Assembly (NCBI GenBank): GCA_028821455.1
Contig: JAPPGE010000060.1
Location: forward strand, 93,197-157,196
Direction of reading: 5' to 3'
DNA from: a bacterium
Lineage (GTDB): Bacteria > Pseudomonadota > Alphaproteobacteria > SP197
DNA length: 64,000 nucleotides
Both the position numbers and the translations under genes were made by a program. The first letter of the stretch is position 1; the number at the start of each line of letters is the position of its first letter. The notes beneath the pieces were generated by a model that had not been told where the DNA came from, searched no databases, and was given only the letters and a program-made list of their open reading frames with translations. Below, piece by piece: positions 61,743-64,000 of the stretch.

Positions 61743-62313
61743 GGGTCCTCCTCGGGACGTTTCTTGATGATGGAAAGATCATTCCCCCAACGACAGGGGA
61801 CGGTCAAGTTCACACGCCATCACGCGGGATGACGTGCTCCCAGCTCCTCAGACCAGATGCGCTCATCGCCGTCGTGGGGTTCCGCGTGTGCAGACAGCGG
61901 ATCGCCGTCCCTGATGAGATGGATCTCGTGACTGTCATCGGAACACTCGATGCCGGATTCCTCGATGCGAATGGTGCTCAGGTCCTTCACCATGTCGATC
62001 CGGTTCTCGCTGGAGACGCAGTCGCGGGCCATGGTGCGGGACCGGCGTTCCAATTGAAAGACAGTCCGGCGCCTCTGTTCAGGATCGGGCCGTGTGTCAG
62101 CGCAACGGGCGCAAACACCGGCCGTGAAAGCCCGTGATTCGGCTGCCCGACATTACGAACGCAGTCGCATGCAGGGACGTTGCATCTCTCCCGCCGATTC
62201 GCCGCGATCATTCTTCATGACAACGACATGATGCCCCGCCGCGCGGCTTGACCATGTCCGGCTACCCTGAAAGGATCGCGCGTTATTTCGTACAAGTGCA
62301 GGGAGGCACAACG
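61743..62313. other. Divergent promoter region with a small open frame
   Basis: The 571-bp gap lies between the two paralogous family 5 genes. A minus-strand frame of 57 codons from 61993 to 61820 is listed below with low confidence. A weak TTGACC-17-AAGGAT promoter-like pair occurs at 62248-62276, before copy 2. Nothing else was recognised. Confidence 0.45.
61820..61993 (-). CDS. Possible small protein
   Basis: A 57-codon frame (MVKDLSTIRIEESGIECSDD...). The residue composition is protein-like, with many acidic residues and strand-like stretches, but there is no clear ribosome-binding site and I recognise no family. A further 20 codons upstream are open. Confidence 0.28.
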   Translation of the reverse strand: MVKDLSTIRIEESGIECSDDSHEIHLIRDGDPLSAHAEPHDGDERIWSEELGARHPA

Positions 62314-63903
62314 ATGAATTCATTCAAACTGTCCCGGCGCAACATGCTGCAGGCATCGGCTGCCTCGGTGGCTGCTGCAGGCCTTGTTGACCGCCTGCTC
62401 GATCCTTCGAGCGCCTGGGCGCAGTCGGGTCGGCCCTTGCGGGTTCGCGCCGACAGGACGGTCTCGTCAACCGATCCGGGTTACATGATCGGCGGCTACG
62501 AGATGTTTCTGCAGTACGCCTGCCTGGCACGCCTGGCAAAGTACACGAACAGCCTGACCGACTGGGATTGGGAACCGAGCGAGTTTGTGGAAAGCCTCGA
62601 CCAGCCAGACCCGCAAACCATCACGTTCGAGTTGAAGAAGGGCATCATGTGGTACGACGGCACCTCGCATGAAGTGATCGGCGAGGTCAATGCAGAAGAC
62701 GTGAAGTTCTCGCTTGAGCGCATGCAGGTCGCGGAGTGGAAGGACAAGGCGGTCTCGCTGGACCATGTCGAGGTGACCGGAAGCCACTCAGGCATCATCC
62801 ACCTCAATCAGCCCTTCGCTCCGATCTGGCTGACATGGCTGTGCGACGGAACCGGTTCCATCCTCTCGAAGGTCGCAGTCGAGGCGGTTGGCGGCAAGTT
62901 TGACGGACTCTTCAACTTCTATTGCGGTCCCTACCGGGTCTCCGAATGGGTCCTCAAACAGAGCATCACCCTGGAACCCAACCCGAACTGGGGTGGAACA
63001 CCACCTGGCATCGAGAACGTGCAGCTGGTCATCATCACCGATGAGAAGACTGCCGAAATCGCCTTCGAGGCCGACGAGATCGACATCACCCTCGTGGCGA
63101 CCGATGCCATTCCACGCCTGCTGGAGAGCCCGCCCGAGGGTGGAATCCTCCGGGCGTTTCCAGGGACCCAGTGGTACTGGATGGGCATGAACGTGGATCA
63201 TCCCAATCTTCAGGACATTCGCGTGCGCAGGGCCATTCAGCACGCGGTCGATGTCGATACGGTTCTTGAAGGCGCCTGGGCCGGCGTTGGCACCCGGGCC
63301 TTCGGCATCGTGCCTCCGGGCCTCATTGGCCACCGCACCGAAGGCAAGTTCATGGAGCAGGACCTTGACGCCGCCCGCGCCCTGATGGCCGAGGCCGGCG
63401 CCGAAGGACTGAAGGTGACGCTGAAGACGATGAACCTTCAGGACCGGCTTGCGGCGGCCACCATCATCCAGGCCAACCTCGCGGAGATCGGAATCGAAGT
63501 CGAGGTCGTGCCCGTGGACGCCGGACCGTTCTGGAACCTGGGACTCGAAGTGGAGGGAGACGAGTGGAAGGATCTGGAACTCTGGATCATGGCCTACCTC
63601 GACTCTCCCGATCCCAGCCAGATGGCCCAGTGGTTCATTTCCGACCAGGTCGGCGTGTGGAACTGGGAACGCTGGTCAGATCCGGAGTTCGACGAACTCT
63701 ATGCGGCAGGACTGGCGGAAATTGACACCGCCAAGCGGCACGACATGTACATCCGCATGCAGGAGATCATGGAAGATACCGGTGCCTATGTCTGGCTGAT
63801 GTTCCCGCCCAGGGGCATTCTCTACCGGGAGGGCCTCGATCCGGTGATCACGCCAAACGGTTACATCTGGCAGCTTCAGTCCTTTATGTGGTCCGACGCC
63901 TGA
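62314..63903 (+). CDS. ABC transporter substrate-binding protein, family 5, copy 2
   Basis: A 529-residue paralog of the minus-strand copy, very similar over its whole length (for example IMWYDGTSHE and WERWSDPEFDELYAAG). It has the twin-arginine signal SRRNMLQASAA, ending near SSAWAQ. GGGAGG precedes the ATG. An intercistronic hairpin and the start of another gene follow, so it likely heads a transporter operon. Confidence 0.87.
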   Translation: MNSFKLSRRNMLQASAASVAAAGLVDRLLDPSSAWAQSGRPLRVRADRTVSSTDPGYMIGGYEMFLQYACLARLAKYTNSLTDWDWEPSEFVESLDQPDPQTITFELKKGIMWYDGTSHEVIGEVNAEDVKFSLERMQVAEWKDKAVSLDHVEVTGSHSGIIHLNQPFAPIWLTWLCDGTGSILSKVAVEAVGGKFDGLFNFYCGPYRVSEWVLKQSITLEPNPNWGGTPPGIENVQLVIITDEKTAEIAFEADEIDITLVATDAIPRLLESPPEGGILRAFPGTQWYWMGMNVDHPNLQDIRVRRAIQHAVDVDTVLEGAWAGVGTRAFGIVPPGLIGHRTEGKFMEQDLDAARALMAEAGAEGLKVTLKTMNLQDRLAAATIIQANLAEIGIEVEVVPVDAGPFWNLGLEVEGDEWKDLELWIMAYLDSPDPSQMAQWFISDQVGVWNWERWSDPEFDELYAAGLAEIDTAKRHDMYIRMQEIMEDTGAYVWLMFPPRGILYREGLDPVITPNGYIWQLQSFMWSDA

Positions 63904-63915
63904 TACCTGATAGAG

Positions 63916-63950
63916 AGCGGCGTTCCCCCGTTTTTTTGGGGAGCCCCGCT
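63916..63950 (+). terminator. Intercistronic hairpin after the family 5 binding protein gene
   Basis: AGCGG (63916-63920) pairs with CCGCT (63946-63950) and TCCCC with GGGGA inside it; T7 lies in the loop rather than after the stem. Such hairpins often reduce transcription of the permease genes after a binding-protein gene. Confidence 0.45.
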
Positions 63951-63969
63951 GGCAAGGACGGAGACAATA

Positions 63970-64000
63970 ATGGGGGCCGCCAAGATAACAACCCGTGAAG
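63970..64000 (+). CDS. Start of a further gene (truncated by the window)
   Basis: ATG at 63970 is preceded by AAGGACGGAG at good spacing, and ten codons (MGAAKITTRE) are seen. By position it may be the first permease gene of the importer, but no identity can be assigned. Confidence 0.45.
   Translation, partial: MGAAKITTRE

Noticed and set aside
1..64000. CRISPR arrays, rRNA and tRNA genes
   Set aside because: None could be recognised by repeats or conserved RNA sequence in either strand.

Overview
The window reads as a high-GC alphaproteobacterium, probably a free-living or host-associated heterotroph. Three things point there: the YbbN/LON-domain/Trm112 gene trio, an RpoH-type promoter of the alphaproteobacterial kind in front of htpG, and many ABC importers feeding small catabolic operons. 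No rRNA, tRNA, CRISPR array, replication origin or intact transposase was seen. About 57 protein genes cover most of the window, and many are joined by ATGA or GTGA overlaps.

Layout. (1) 0.1-6.7 kb: two dimethylglycine/sarcosine dehydrogenase-type flavoproteins and an MttB-family methyltransferase form a methylamine/glycine betaine demethylation operon with a clear terminator. (2) 6.8-14.4 kb: a GntR-controlled operon with a polyamine-type ABC importer, an enolase-superfamily dehydratase and an SDR, plus a divergent SMP-30 lactonase. It looks like a sugar or sugar-acid oxidation pathway. (3) 14.4-23.5 kb: an eight-gene operon with a sugar-type ABC importer, two different glycerol-1-phosphate-dehydrogenase-like enzymes, a SelA-like PLP enzyme and a RidA protein, facing a GntR regulator across a long perfect dyad. 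I cannot match this set to a described pathway. (4) 23.5-24.1 kb: DUF971 and Trm112. (5) 24.4-33.7 kb: an accessory island bounded by copies of the 3' end of the LON-domain gene, with three further partial copies inside. It carries a VOC protein, a D-carbamoylase plus amine oxidase pair, an adenine-deaminase-like enzyme, an IS3 remnant, an EEP-family nuclease and HipBA. (6) 33.7-35.3 kb: intact LON-domain gene and YbbN. (7) 35.4-43.4 kb: a carnitine-type cluster (LLM flavoprotein, BKACE, carnitine dehydrogenase, CaiD-like hydratase, HisA paralog, RidA, aldehyde dehydrogenase, and an aromatic ammonia-lyase homolog that lacks the MIO-forming serine). (8) 43.5-49.7 kb: HtpG, class II aldolase, GOLPH3-like protein, DUF1223, MFS. 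(9) 49.7-58.6 kb: EamA transporter, a second enolase-superfamily protein, two Rieske oxygenases, IF-1, a double cold-shock protein, DksA-like protein, DAO flavoprotein and sulfatase. (10) 58.8-64 kb: AAA/DUF4143 ATPase, two divergent paralogous family 5 solute-binding proteins, and the first codons of another gene.

How the parts fit. Carnitine oxidation followed by BKACE cleavage gives a betaine thioester and so glycine betaine. Demethylation by the MttB-like protein or a Rieske enzyme gives dimethylglycine, which the two tandem flavoproteins would oxidise to sarcosine and glycine. The window therefore looks strongly adapted to quaternary amines. The most unusual items are the G1PDH/SelA/RidA operon, the repeat-built island at the LON gene, the MIO-less ammonia-lyase homolog and the HisA paralog in the carnitine operon.
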